From JBPBQZ01 sp050955105 (GTDB lineage: Bacteria > Pseudomonadota > Gammaproteobacteria > Burkholderiales > Burkholderiaceae): a stretch of DNA of 15,198 nucleotides. A model generated the notes under the pieces. That model saw nothing but the letters and a program-made list of their open reading frames with translations. It ran no database searches and was not told the origin of the DNA. Positions 1 to 7,929 of this stretch are shown piece by piece. Both the position numbers and the translations under genes were made by a program. Each line of letters starts with the position of its first letter. Position 1 is the first letter of the stretch. Location of the stretch: NCBI GenBank assembly GCA_050955105.1, contig JBPBQZ010000026.1, forward strand, positions 1 through 15,198, read 5' to 3'.

Positions 1-1534
1 CAAGTCTCTCCAGCCAAGAGCGGCTTTCAGCCGGCGTCAATGCAGAGCCAACAATGCAAAGCTGCCAATGCGGATACAGTTGCCGTCGCACTGAATCGAT
101 AGTCTGCGGCAGCCACTCGCTGGTAGCCCCGTGTAGCGGCAGAATTATCGAAATCAACGGCGCATTGGAAAAAGCTTGTATGCGCGCCGCTACCGCATTG
201 CGCTGCGTATCATTCAGGCGGTCATATGAATCGATCCATTGCACGTAACCGCCGCTTTGCTCGGTCGACGCAACGGGCGCCGGCTGGGCCAGCTTGTCTC
301 GCAGCAGCGCCCAACCGCCCGACCTGTATGCTCCGACCACGCTCCGCGTCAAGCTGCGTACGCCGCGCTGCCGGCGGATATCCGCCGCGTGTGCCACCAG
401 GCGCCGCGTGCGAGACAGTTGCTGTTTGCCCCACCGTATTGGCGCCGTGAGGCGCCAACTGGTCGAATCGAGCGTGGACGACAATTGCTGTCGATAAAGC
501 GCAACGCTGCCTTCACTGATGGCCAACTCTCGTCCCAGGCGTATCACTTCTCGCCGCTGCGCGCTCGACTCATCCATCGCATGCCAGAGCTGTGTCTCGG
601 TGCGCATCAGCTTCTCTTCCAGCACTGACGTTTGATGCGCCCGCTCGGCGAGCTGGTCCCGATAGGCATCGGCCTGGCGCGTTAATCGTCCGAGACTTTC
701 TCGATGCGTTTGCCACTCGTCGAGCCCCGCCGGATTCGCCGTAGACCACGGATTCTCACTTTGTTGCGGAGTCGCTTGCGCCGCGGATTGGCCGGCCGCG
801 GCAAACGCCTCCGTAGCCACCATGGCGTCTTGACCGACGACCATTCGAAGACCGATTCTATTGTTTTGCGCGGGCATCTTTCTCACGATGCAAAGCGAAT
901 TCGCGAACTCGACCGAGTGGATGCTGGCGAACGCGTCGCTAGTCGGTCTAAACTGGAATTGCTCATAGAACCCGCGCAACACGTCGTCGACGCTTCGATC
1001 GACCCCCCAGTGCTCCTGATTGACCACATCTGCCAGAAGCTTGAAGAAAGCGATCGATGAATGGGGGTGGTACAGGCCGCCTTCGAACTGTTGCCAATAG
1101 CTGGAGTGCAAATCTTCAGCTACGTACAAGCCACCGTCACGAACTCGCGGAAAATAGCGTAAAAATGAATTGACGATATCTCGCGACTGATGTGAACCAT
1201 CATCGATGATGATGTCGAAGTCGGCAGCGTGTTCCGCGATACGGTGCTCGATCAGATCGAGATTGGCATCGCCGACAACCACGGAAATCCTCGGATCGGT
1301 GTATTCGAGATCCAGGCAGCGAAGATCGATATCGCAGCCGACTATGTTCGCTGCGTTGCCAAAGTATTTGGCCCAGATTTCGAGCGAACCGCCGTTCTGA
1401 ATACCAATTTCCAGCAGGTTCAGTCGATGGTTGCGGTAGGGAGCAAACTGGCGCTCATACTCGGCAAGATAGATAGACCACTTGTCCGACACCTTGCCGT
1501 GATGATCAAGATAGAGCTGTTGCAATTCGTTCAT
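1..1534 (-). CDS. Methyltransferase / coiled-coil / GT2 multidomain protein (partial, C-terminus beyond left edge)
   Basis: The frame is open from an ATG at 1534 to the window edge, giving 511 codons with no stop. Residues 1-215 look like a class I SAM-dependent sugar O-methyltransferase of the MycE/ElmMI type: LEIGIQNGGSLEIW (41-54) is the SAM-binding loop, and IIIDDGSH (108-115) carries acidic and His residues that bind metal in that family. Residues about 271-355 are heptad-like and charged, a likely coiled coil, followed by STSWRLTAPIRW (357-368), a linker often seen in multidomain O-antigen glycosyltransferases. From about residue 459 a GT2 domain begins (PLISIILPLHG), and it is cut by the edge. 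The likely role is cytoplasmic methylation plus sugar transfer on the exported glycan. It lies 113 nt after wzt. The ATG fits where I expect the family N-terminus to be, but the frame stays open back to 1660 and an in-frame GTG at 1612 is an alternative start. Substrate and linkage are unknown. Confidence 0.85.
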   Translation of the reverse strand, partial: MNELQQLYLDHHGKVSDKWSIYLAEYERQFAPYRNHRLNLLEIGIQNGGSLEIWAKYFGNAANIVGCDIDLRCLDLEYTDPRISVVVGDANLDLIEHRIAEHAADFDIIIDDGSHQSRDIVNSFLRYFPRVRDGGLYVAEDLHSSYWQQFEGGLYHPHSSIAFFKLLADVVNQEHWGVDRSVDDVLRGFYEQFQFRPTSDAFASIHSVEFANSLCIVRKMPAQNNRIGLRMVVGQDAMVATEAFAAAGQSAAQATPQQSENPWSTANPAGLDEWQTHRESLGRLTRQADAYRDQLAERAHQTSVLEEKLMRTETQLWHAMDESSAQRREVIRLGRELAISEGSVALYRQQLSSTLDSTSWRLTAPIRWGKQQLSRTRRLVAHAADIRRQRGVRSLTRSVVGAYRSGGWALLRDKLAQPAPVASTEQSGGYVQWIDSYDRLNDTQRNAVAARIQAFSNAPLISIILPLHGATSEWLPQTIDSVRRQLYPHWQLCIVGSALTPAESRSWLERL

Positions 1535-1647
1535 CTTGCGATATCCACGAAAACCGGATTGAGAATCTGAGACTGACTGCGCAACGGTTCCTCGATCCGG
1601 CCGAGCGCGCACGACGGTGGCACCCAGGACATGACGACTAGCGACAT

Positions 1648-2385
1648 TCAGTTCGGGACGTCAGACTCGGAAACTCTTTCCGTCATTTGGCCATGCTGAA
1701 AGGTGATGATGCGGTTGCAAAGATTTTCGACGAGTGACATCGAATGCGAGGCCAGCACCAGTATGGATGAATTTTCAACGACCTGATCGAGCCGCTTCAT
1801 TGCCTTTTCATTGAATGAGGCGTCGCCCACCGACAGCCATTCGTCCATCAGCACGATGTCGGCATGAATCGAGGTCGACACGGCAAAAGCGAGCCGCAGC
1901 AGCATGCCGCTCGAGTAGGTCCGCACCGGCATATTCAGGAAGTCCTCACCCAGTTCGCTGAACTCGGCGATCTCGGGAAGCTTCTTCTCGATTTCCTTGG
2001 GCTTGATACCCATCATGATGCCGCGCAAGAAAATGTTCTCGTAACCGGTTGCTTCCTGATCCATGCCAAGGGACAAATCGATTAACGAAACGATCCGACC
2101 CGAGACTTCGAGCGACCCGGATACCGGCGGATAGACACCGGCGAGCACTCGCAGCAAGGTGGTTTTGCCGGCACCGTTATGTCCGACCAGCCCCACTCGG
2201 TCTCCCGGCTTGAACTCGAAGCTCACACCGTCGAGCGCTCGCACCGTCACGCGTTTGTTCGCGTCGGCGGCCACTCGACCGCCGGTTGTCGCACGTATCA
2301 GCGAATTGCGCAGCGAGCGGTGTGACGCGTTGTAAATTGGAAATTCAACAACGACGTCTTTTGCCCGAATATAAGATTCACTCAT
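1648..2385 (-). CDS. wzt: Polysaccharide ABC transporter ATP-binding protein Wzt (short form)
   Basis: This 245-residue ATPase powers export of a lipid-linked polysaccharide across the inner membrane with Wzm. The visible motifs are Walker A GHNGAGKTT (68-76), the ABC signature YSSGM (157-161), Walker B IVLMDE (177-182) and the switch His in LASHS (H214). The N-terminal YNASHRSLRNSL stretch before the core is typical of the Wzt/KpsT/TagH group of polysaccharide exporters. The protein ends about 30 residues after the switch His, so it has only the nucleotide-binding domain. Wzt proteins of about 400 residues, as in E. coli O8/O9a, add a C-terminal glycan-binding domain, which is missing here. 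The start lies 9 nt after the wzm stop with only a weak purine stretch ahead, suggesting translation coupled to wzm. Confidence 0.93.
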   Translation of the reverse strand: MSESYIRAKDVVVEFPIYNASHRSLRNSLIRATTGGRVAADANKRVTVRALDGVSFEFKPGDRVGLVGHNGAGKTTLLRVLAGVYPPVSGSLEVSGRIVSLIDLSLGMDQEATGYENIFLRGIMMGIKPKEIEKKLPEIAEFSELGEDFLNMPVRTYSSGMLLRLAFAVSTSIHADIVLMDEWLSVGDASFNEKAMKRLDQVVENSSILVLASHSMSLVENLCNRIITFQHGQMTERVSESDVPN

Positions 2386-2394
2386 GGTTCGGTC

Positions 2395-3273
2395 TCAAAG
2401 CCAATAGGCGATTCGGTTGCGGAAGCGCCCTTGCAGCGCGATGCCGACAACCAACAGAATGAACGTCGTGATCAACGACCAGATCCAGGATTGCATCGGA
2501 AAATATGCGTTGACGATGGGCGCGCGAACAATCTCGATCAAATGAGCAAAGGGATTGTAGTGAGCGATCCAGGCGTGCTTGGTGCCCAACGCATCGGGGC
2601 GCCAGATGATGGGCGTTACGTAGAACAGCACCGTCATGCCGTTCTGAATGATCATCGGCATATCGCGATAGCGGGTGCAGAACACGCTAACGATCATGGA
2701 AATGCCGAACATCGCGATGCTGCCCAACAGTAGGCCAGGCAATGCCAACCACGCATGCCAGGTGAGATGCGGTCCGATAAAGATCAATACGGCGGCAATG
2801 ATGACGCAATTGTGGCCGAGGATAATCAGATTGCGCATCAGGATGCGCAGCAGATAAACCCCCATCGGGAAGCGTATCTGCTTGATCGTAGACTCGAACT
2901 GGGTAAAGCCGATGCAAGCCTCGTTGATCTGCGACGAGTAGAAGGTCCAGACGATATTGCCGATGGCGAAGAATGGCAGATAAGACTTGACGTCGTTCTT
3001 GAACAGATAGGACCAGAGTATTCCCATGGTTCCGATCATGACGCCGGTCGATATGGTGACCCAGAAGGGACCGAGGACCGAGCGGCGGTATCGCTGCCGG
3101 ATGTCGTACCATGCCAAAAGCGCCCACAGGTGGGGATTGGCAAGGGCGGCGCTGAGTTCGCGCAGACCTGCCCAATGCTGACTTGACTTTTTATTCATAA
3201 ACTTTGCAATGGATATTCCAGAATTGTATCTGATCGAGATTCGATGACCGACAGCATCGTGCTTACGGTTCAT
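2395..3273 (-). CDS. wzm: Polysaccharide ABC transporter permease Wzm
   Basis: This is the inner-membrane channel subunit of the glycan exporter and partner of the ATPase encoded 9 nt downstream. An amphipathic N-terminal segment with ALLAWYDIRQRYRRS (51-65) precedes about six hydrophobic helices near residues 66-92, 98-115, 144-168, 172-200, 209-224 and 262-281. Two family hallmarks are visible: the cytoplasmic CTRYRDM loop (199-205) and YNPFAHLIEIVRAPI (239-253). The start is uncertain. The ATG at 3273 gives 292 residues but has no clear ribosome site. The ATG at 3198 (MNKKSSQHW) gives 267 residues, a more usual length with the expected short N-terminus, and I slightly prefer it. A TACAAT hexamer on the minus strand at 3223-3228 could serve a short internal promoter for the later start, but I see no convincing -35 box. 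Confidence 0.92.
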   Translation of the reverse strand: MNRKHDAVGHRISIRYNSGISIAKFMNKKSSQHWAGLRELSAALANPHLWALLAWYDIRQRYRRSVLGPFWVTISTGVMIGTMGILWSYLFKNDVKSYLPFFAIGNIVWTFYSSQINEACIGFTQFESTIKQIRFPMGVYLLRILMRNLIILGHNCVIIAAVLIFIGPHLTWHAWLALPGLLLGSIAMFGISMIVSVFCTRYRDMPMIIQNGMTVLFYVTPIIWRPDALGTKHAWIAHYNPFAHLIEIVRAPIVNAYFPMQSWIWSLITTFILLVVGIALQGRFRNRIAYWL

Positions 3274-3317
3274 GACATGCGTTCGCTGTTCGCGGCGCCG
3301 ATCTATCCATCGAATTT

Positions 3318-4340
3318 TTAGAAATCACGGGTGCGGCGCTGTTCGCTCACGGTGACCCATAGGCCGCTCAACATCGCCTTACAGCGTCGCAAACGCGGCG
3401 CTACAAATAGCGCTTGCAACACAAACAGTCTTATCAGGCGCCTACGCCAGAAACGGCGCCATGGCACCGGCGTCTGGCTCGACAAGATCAAGCGCATCGA
3501 ATTGCGGAAATAGAAATAGTCGCGCACCGGCGAATGCACGGCCAATTCTCGCCAGCCGAAGGCCCAGAACCTGACACGCGCGTCGCCGATTGCATGGCGC
3601 AAGCGCGCAGCCGGAATGCTGAAAACATGCATCGCGGCGGCGCCAGCACGCAAACACCATTCGACATCCACCTGATCGATGAAAAACGCCTCATTCATCG
3701 GACCGACGCGCTCGAACGCCGCCACAGCAACGAGCATCCCCGACGCAATCAGATATTCGCAGCGACTCGGCGCGACGCTATCCGCCGCCTCGAAGACAAC
3801 GACACTCCCGATGACGCGGGGGAGCGGCGCCGCGATCCCGGTACGCCGATCGACAATCAGTGGACCGACCGCGGCTACCGGTTGGCTTTCAGCCCGCAAG
3901 GCGTCGGCCGCATCGCACAGCATCGCGACCATGTCTGGCGCCGGATCGCTATCGTGATCGAGAAAGAGGATGTCGCTCGCGCCCGCTAGTCTAGCCAACG
4001 CGGCTCCTTGATTCTGAGCACGGGCGATGCCGAGATTGTGTCCTAGACGATGAAACTCCACGGTCTTTGCGCAAAGCCGTTCGAGTCGATCCGCCGTGCT
4101 CGCCAGAGACCCGTTGTCGAGCACGAAAACTCGCTCCACTTGAGGCGTTGTACTGGCGAGTAACTGTTCGAACGTCGCGGGGTCGGCATTATAGGTGACC
4201 ACCACGGCCATAATGCGATGCGCGGACGATGTGCGACGCGATGTCTCCTTCATCGGATCGAGCGAAGCCGCCGAGCCTTCACGCATCAGTACGAGCGCTC
4301 TTTGATCGACGCAACGCTCATCCGAGGACTTGCGCATCAT
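3318..4340 (-). CDS. GT2 family glycosyltransferase, rhamnosyltransferase-like
   Basis: This is a GT-A fold family 2 glycosyltransferase that probably adds a sugar, possibly L-rhamnose, to the growing glycan in the cytoplasm. The core begins MAVVVTYNADP (44-54), followed by VLDNGS (73-78), LGHNLGIARAQNQG (99-112), the metal/nucleotide site LDHDSD (127-132), EYLIASGMLV (195-204) and FFIDQVDVEWCLR (219-231). This order matches the RfbF/WbbL-type rhamnosyltransferases. The plus-strand gene at 7930-8853 is a paralogue, but it has FDQDS where this one has LDHDSD. The first ATG (4340) overlaps the upstream CgeB-like gene by 23 nt and lacks a good ribosome site. Later in-frame ATGs at 4286, 4253 and 4211 are possible, and the family core starts only at residue 44, so the true protein may be shorter. 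The C-terminal 50 residues are basic and may touch the membrane. Confidence 0.88.
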   Translation of the reverse strand: MMRKSSDERCVDQRALVLMREGSAASLDPMKETSRRTSSAHRIMAVVVTYNADPATFEQLLASTTPQVERVFVLDNGSLASTADRLERLCAKTVEFHRLGHNLGIARAQNQGAALARLAGASDILFLDHDSDPAPDMVAMLCDAADALRAESQPVAAVGPLIVDRRTGIAAPLPRVIGSVVVFEAADSVAPSRCEYLIASGMLVAVAAFERVGPMNEAFFIDQVDVEWCLRAGAAAMHVFSIPAARLRHAIGDARVRFWAFGWRELAVHSPVRDYFYFRNSMRLILSSQTPVPWRRFWRRRLIRLFVLQALFVAPRLRRCKAMLSGLWVTVSEQRRTRDF

Positions 4341-5298
4341 TTACTAGAGAAAGGATGCGCATTGCACGATGCGTATATGTGTGATCGCTGAGCGCCCGCT
4401 GCTGGGCCGCGAACGAGATGCGTTGCGCTGCTCGCGGATCGGAGCGCAACATGTCTACATGCCGTCGTAGCTCGGATGGCGAATCGAACAGCAATATCTC
4501 GCCCGCGTCGGGATCAAAGTAATCGTAAATCTCCAGCCCTTCCACAAACATGCATTGGACGGTGCCAGCCATAGCGGCCTCGAAGGTGCGCGGCCCCGGC
4601 GTAGATGCATCCAAATTGAATCGTGCGTTTGCCAGATCGAAGCGGCGCCCGATATTCAGCGTGATCAGCGATCTCGAATAGTAATCGGGCAGCATCTCAT
4701 GCTCGACCCGCTCATTCGACGCAAAGCTCAGATCTGACGGCCAATCAGCGCCCAGCACTTCGGTGCGGACGTCCTTCAAGGCGGTTCTGCAATCGCGCAA
4801 CAGGTTGATGCGGTTGGCGAAGCCCACGCCACAGAAGAAAACCTCACGCTCCTTGTTCGAACAAGCGGGGCGCAAATGCGCCGCCGCGCTAGCCGCAAGC
4901 GGCACATGGTAAGTATGCGGATGTTGATAGTGCGTCACCGCCCAACGGTCATTGGAGAAAATGACGTCCGCGATGTCGAGAATCTTGTAATTGAAATCGA
5001 ACTCGTAGGGATCGTCGTGCAGCCAGAAAGCCAGCACCGCATCTTGCTTTAGGCAATAATTCTTCAGCCCGTGATAAACGCTGACGGCCGGCATGCAAGA
5101 GCCAAACACGAGAATAAGCTGCGGCGCGAACTCGGCAGCGCAATACTCGGCTACTTCGAGCGAACAAGTGCGCACGGCCTCAGTGCCCAATAGCTCGCTA
5201 AAGCCCTCCCCGACCAGGGTACGCAGGCGTGCATTGTGGTTGATCGAATCCGGCGACGCGCCGCACACCAGAATGCGCTTCACGGCTATCGCTTCCAT
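4318..5298 (-). CDS. CgeB-like glycosyltransferase (Glyco_trans_1_2 type)
   Basis: This 326-residue protein has the layout of the CgeB/YkvP-like glycosyltransferases, a GT-B fold group common in glycan loci. Visible landmarks are KRILVCGA at the N-terminus, LHDDPYEFDF (93-102), a DVIFSND strand (111-117), FFCGVGFANRINLLR (154-168), the donor-site segment PGPRTFEAAMAG (234-245), and RALSDHTYTHRAMRIL (301-316) at the end. Each landmark is matched in the N-terminal 325 residues of the next gene upstream (5286-7823), so the two are paralogues. The start at 5298 overlaps the upstream stop by 13 nt and has AAAAAGGA 4 nt before the ATG, so it is well supported; a GTG at 5283 is the only close alternative. 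Donor and acceptor cannot be read from the sequence. Confidence 0.85.
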   Translation of the reverse strand: MEAIAVKRILVCGASPDSINHNARLRTLVGEGFSELLGTEAVRTCSLEVAEYCAAEFAPQLILVFGSCMPAVSVYHGLKNYCLKQDAVLAFWLHDDPYEFDFNYKILDIADVIFSNDRWAVTHYQHPHTYHVPLAASAAAHLRPACSNKEREVFFCGVGFANRINLLRDCRTALKDVRTEVLGADWPSDLSFASNERVEHEMLPDYYSRSLITLNIGRRFDLANARFNLDASTPGPRTFEAAMAGTVQCMFVEGLEIYDYFDPDAGEILLFDSPSELRRHVDMLRSDPRAAQRISFAAQQRALSDHTYTHRAMRILSLVNDAQVLG

Positions 5299-7823
5299 AT
5301 GGTCCTTTTTGCGAATCCGGCCAGCAGCCGAGCCGTTTGCAAGGCGCCGTGATTAATGTAATAAGCGCGCGTCAAGCCTACCCTGAGTCTTAAGCGTGCC
5401 GTGAAACCACCAGGCATGCCGAGGGGTGCGACAACGCCTGCCGCATCGGGTCGTTGATCGACTCGAACATAAGCTAGATTGCTCGGCTGCAACCAGACTG
5501 TCGACTGACGTACGATGCCAAGATCCGCCACGTCGCGCACCCGGCTACCACCTGGGGCGGCGCCGTGTGGCACGTTGCGGAAGAGCTCGCGGTAGCGCGC
5601 CAGCATCGCTTGCGCGTGCGGAGTTAGCGTCGAGTAAGCCGCCTGGGCAAGGTTCAAGCGCAATCGCGCTAAAAAATGTCTGTCTTCGGCGAGCAGACGA
5701 ATAGCGTTAATCAGATCGCCTTCCTCGCCGACGCGGATTTTCAAACCGTTAACACCGTGTTCTACCCGCTCACCGAGAGCGCCAATATCGGTCACGATCG
5801 GCACTATGCCGTTCTGCCAACACTCAGACAAAGTGAGGCAATAGGTTTCTGGCCATATCGAGAGATGCAGTGAAACATCGAATTCCCGCAATGCGGAGGG
5901 CAATTGCTCCGGCTTGTAGGGGCCGTGCACGATGATGTTCGGAAACTGCTGGCGATTCTTCAGTGATAGAAACCCCGGGCCCAGGTGCCCGAACACATGA
6001 AACTCGATAGCCATGTGGGCGAATGCTGCTGCAACCGGAGGAATCAGATCGCCACCCTTAGCGGCGCTGAGGTTGCCGGGCACCGCGATCTTCAACACAC
6101 CATGTGTAGCGGAATCTGATTTGATTGCATGCGCACGTGCTGTTGCGCTTGGATCGTCGTCGAGAATGGGAACAGGCATCACCTGAACCCCTGCATGCTG
6201 GCGCACCGCGGGATACACGCCACGCAGCAAATCGCGCGCCCCTGCTGTGTTGAATATCAATAAATCGGTGGCCGCGAGAACGCCATTCCAGAAATCACGG
6301 CGCGCCGCCTGAGAGCCTGGAGCAATCTGATGCTTGTTCCATAAACAGATGTCGCATTGCGCAAGCGAGACGTCCGGAGCACCGCAGAACGCGCCTTTAA
6401 ACGAAATCAATTGATATTCGTGACATACCGAAGCGTAGTCATGCACAGTGAATGCCGTCGGAATACCCAGTGCCTTGGCGACATATACGTAGGATGGCGG
6501 ATGGCCTATGAAGTGATGAAAGTGAACCAGGTCAACGTTATAGTCAACCAGCAATGAATGGAAAGCCTTCTCACGCTCGGACGATAACAACATACCGATG
6601 GTGTAGGCATCGGCGAATGTATAGCGCTTGAGTACCGTGTAGTCGTGCTTGAGCAACAGCATGTCCTGGTTGCCGCCAATGGCACCCGGCACCAGGAACA
6701 AGACCTCGACATCAGCCGCGAGCGGCCCGCGCAACCGATCGAGATAGACCTCGACGCCGCCGAAATCCCCGCGACCTACGAAGTTGTGGCACACCCAAAG
6801 CACCGTTCGGCGAACCTTGCTGGTCTGCGGTGCGAGCGGCGCTTCCGGGCGAGCCGACATCCGCATTGCTTCGCTCAACATACTCGAAACACGCTGATCG
6901 TAAGTATGTTCACGCAGTGCGCGCGCGCGTGCGGCCGTAGCAATCCTGTTTCTGTATGGACGGTCCGCAATGACCGCAGACGCCTTTTCGAAGAAATCGT
7001 TCGTGTCGGAAAAGAGCACGATCTCAGTGTCAGGTTCGAACGCTTGGGTCGCCTCTGCCAACGCTTCTTGAACCAGTTGAACGCCGCCCGCTAAAGCCGC
7101 CTCGAACAGCCTGGGCGGCGGCGTCTCGGCGAACTGTCTATTTCCAGAAGCGGAGAACACACGTGGCAACAACAAAGTTATTGCAGAACGGTTGACGAAA
7201 CGCCCAAAATCCACGGGCGAAGTACGCCATGTGATCAGGCTGTCTGGCAGATCGATATTGCGCGGCGGCAAGTGCTCATTGACCGGCAGTGCGAGCTTGA
7301 AGCGCCAGGATTCCGGCATCTGCCCCAAAATCGAGCGGATAAATGCGGTTCGATTGGGCCACGCCGTTCCGGCGAAAAACAGTTCATAACGTAGCGGCGC
7401 TGCGGCGGCCAGCACCGCCCTCTCGTGAAATTCGATTGCGCCGGCAAGCGGTAAATGTCTTCCCTTGTCACCATATTCGAACACACTGGACGAATCGTTG
7501 GTGAAGACGAGATCAAATATGCGGGCATTGGCCTTGTTGACCGATACTTCGTAAGGATCTTCAGTCACCCACAACAGTGACTGTCCGCACATAGCCGCCA
7601 GCCGCTGGCAAAGGACCGTGTCCATATCCTCGCCATCGAAAGCGATGAACAGATTACAGCGGTGCTTGTGTGCAAGTCCTATGGCATCGAGAGGATCAGC
7701 TTTGATCACAAACTCTACGTTGTCCGACCGCGCGATCGCAGCGCGTAGTGCGATGCAGATGTAGTGGTTCGGATTTCGGAATTTTGTATCGAGTAACAAC
7801 ACCCGAAATTTGCCGTCTCGCAT
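5286..7823 (-). CDS. Bifunctional glycosyltransferase: CgeB-like domain fused to GT4 domain
   Basis: This 845-residue protein carries two GT-B glycosyltransferase modules. Residues 1-325 are CgeB-like (LWVTEDPYEV 84-93, FFAGTAWPNRTAFIR 149-163, PPPRLFEAALAGG 235-247, RALREHTYDQRV 301-312) and resemble the downstream 326-residue protein throughout. Residues 338-750 are a GT4 module: VLWVCHNFVGRGDFGGVEVY (341-360), DLVHFHHF (431-438), FTVHDYASVC (458-467), then C480, C490 and C493, and the EX7E donor motif in WPETYCLTLSE (E659, E667). Residues 755-845 form an unrecognised tail ending FAKRTIWKR. The protein probably adds two successive sugars in the cytoplasm. The ATG is clear: AGGAG sits 4 nt upstream. 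It is the first gene of the minus-strand run leading to wzm/wzt and diverges from the GT2 gene at 7930. Confidence 0.9.
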   Translation of the reverse strand: MRDGKFRVLLLDTKFRNPNHYICIALRAAIARSDNVEFVIKADPLDAIGLAHKHRCNLFIAFDGEDMDTVLCQRLAAMCGQSLLWVTEDPYEVSVNKANARIFDLVFTNDSSSVFEYGDKGRHLPLAGAIEFHERAVLAAAAPLRYELFFAGTAWPNRTAFIRSILGQMPESWRFKLALPVNEHLPPRNIDLPDSLITWRTSPVDFGRFVNRSAITLLLPRVFSASGNRQFAETPPPRLFEAALAGGVQLVQEALAEATQAFEPDTEIVLFSDTNDFFEKASAVIADRPYRNRIATAARARALREHTYDQRVSSMLSEAMRMSARPEAPLAPQTSKVRRTVLWVCHNFVGRGDFGGVEVYLDRLRGPLAADVEVLFLVPGAIGGNQDMLLLKHDYTVLKRYTFADAYTIGMLLSSEREKAFHSLLVDYNVDLVHFHHFIGHPPSYVYVAKALGIPTAFTVHDYASVCHEYQLISFKGAFCGAPDVSLAQCDICLWNKHQIAPGSQAARRDFWNGVLAATDLLIFNTAGARDLLRGVYPAVRQHAGVQVMPVPILDDDPSATARAHAIKSDSATHGVLKIAVPGNLSAAKGGDLIPPVAAAFAHMAIEFHVFGHLGPGFLSLKNRQQFPNIIVHGPYKPEQLPSALREFDVSLHLSIWPETYCLTLSECWQNGIVPIVTDIGALGERVEHGVNGLKIRVGEEGDLINAIRLLAEDRHFLARLRLNLAQAAYSTLTPHAQAMLARYRELFRNVPHGAAPGGSRVRDVADLGIVRQSTVWLQPSNLAYVRVDQRPDAAGVVAPLGMPGGFTARLRLRVGLTRAYYINHGALQTARLLAGFAKRTIWKR

Positions 7824-7929
7824 GGAACTCCTGAATCATTAATTCCTGTTGCCTGTAAATCGCTGCGATTGACCCTTACGCGCGTATTCGATTACGCTTG
7901 GTCGCACTCTGTCGACCGGATCGCGCCAC
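7824..7929. promoter_or_regulatory. Divergent intergenic region, probable back-to-back promoters
   Basis: These 106 bases separate two divergent glycosyltransferase genes, so promoters for both directions are expected here. On the minus strand a weak pair can be drawn: TCGACA (7910-7915) and TCGAAT (7886-7891) with 18 bases between them. On the plus strand TTGACC (7869-7874) resembles a -35 box, but no good -10 box follows at the right distance. AGGAG at 7828-7832 is the ribosome site of the minus-strand gene. The location is well supported; the hexamers are weak. Confidence 0.35.

Noticed and set aside
704..1570. Plus-strand frames in the left 1.5 kb that could suggest small genes or a decayed region
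   Set aside because: The minus strand reads as one uninterrupted methyltransferase-GT2 gene over the same bases, so the region is intact coding sequence.
3223..3228. TACAAT on the minus strand as an internal wzm promoter
   Set aside because: No acceptable -35 hexamer lies at 16-19 bases, and the hexamer falls within the possible wzm N-terminus.
3414..3989. Plus-strand frame of 191 codons antisense to the GT2 gene at 3318-4340
   Set aside because: It is the complement of a gene with clear GT2 motifs and has no recognisable domain of its own.
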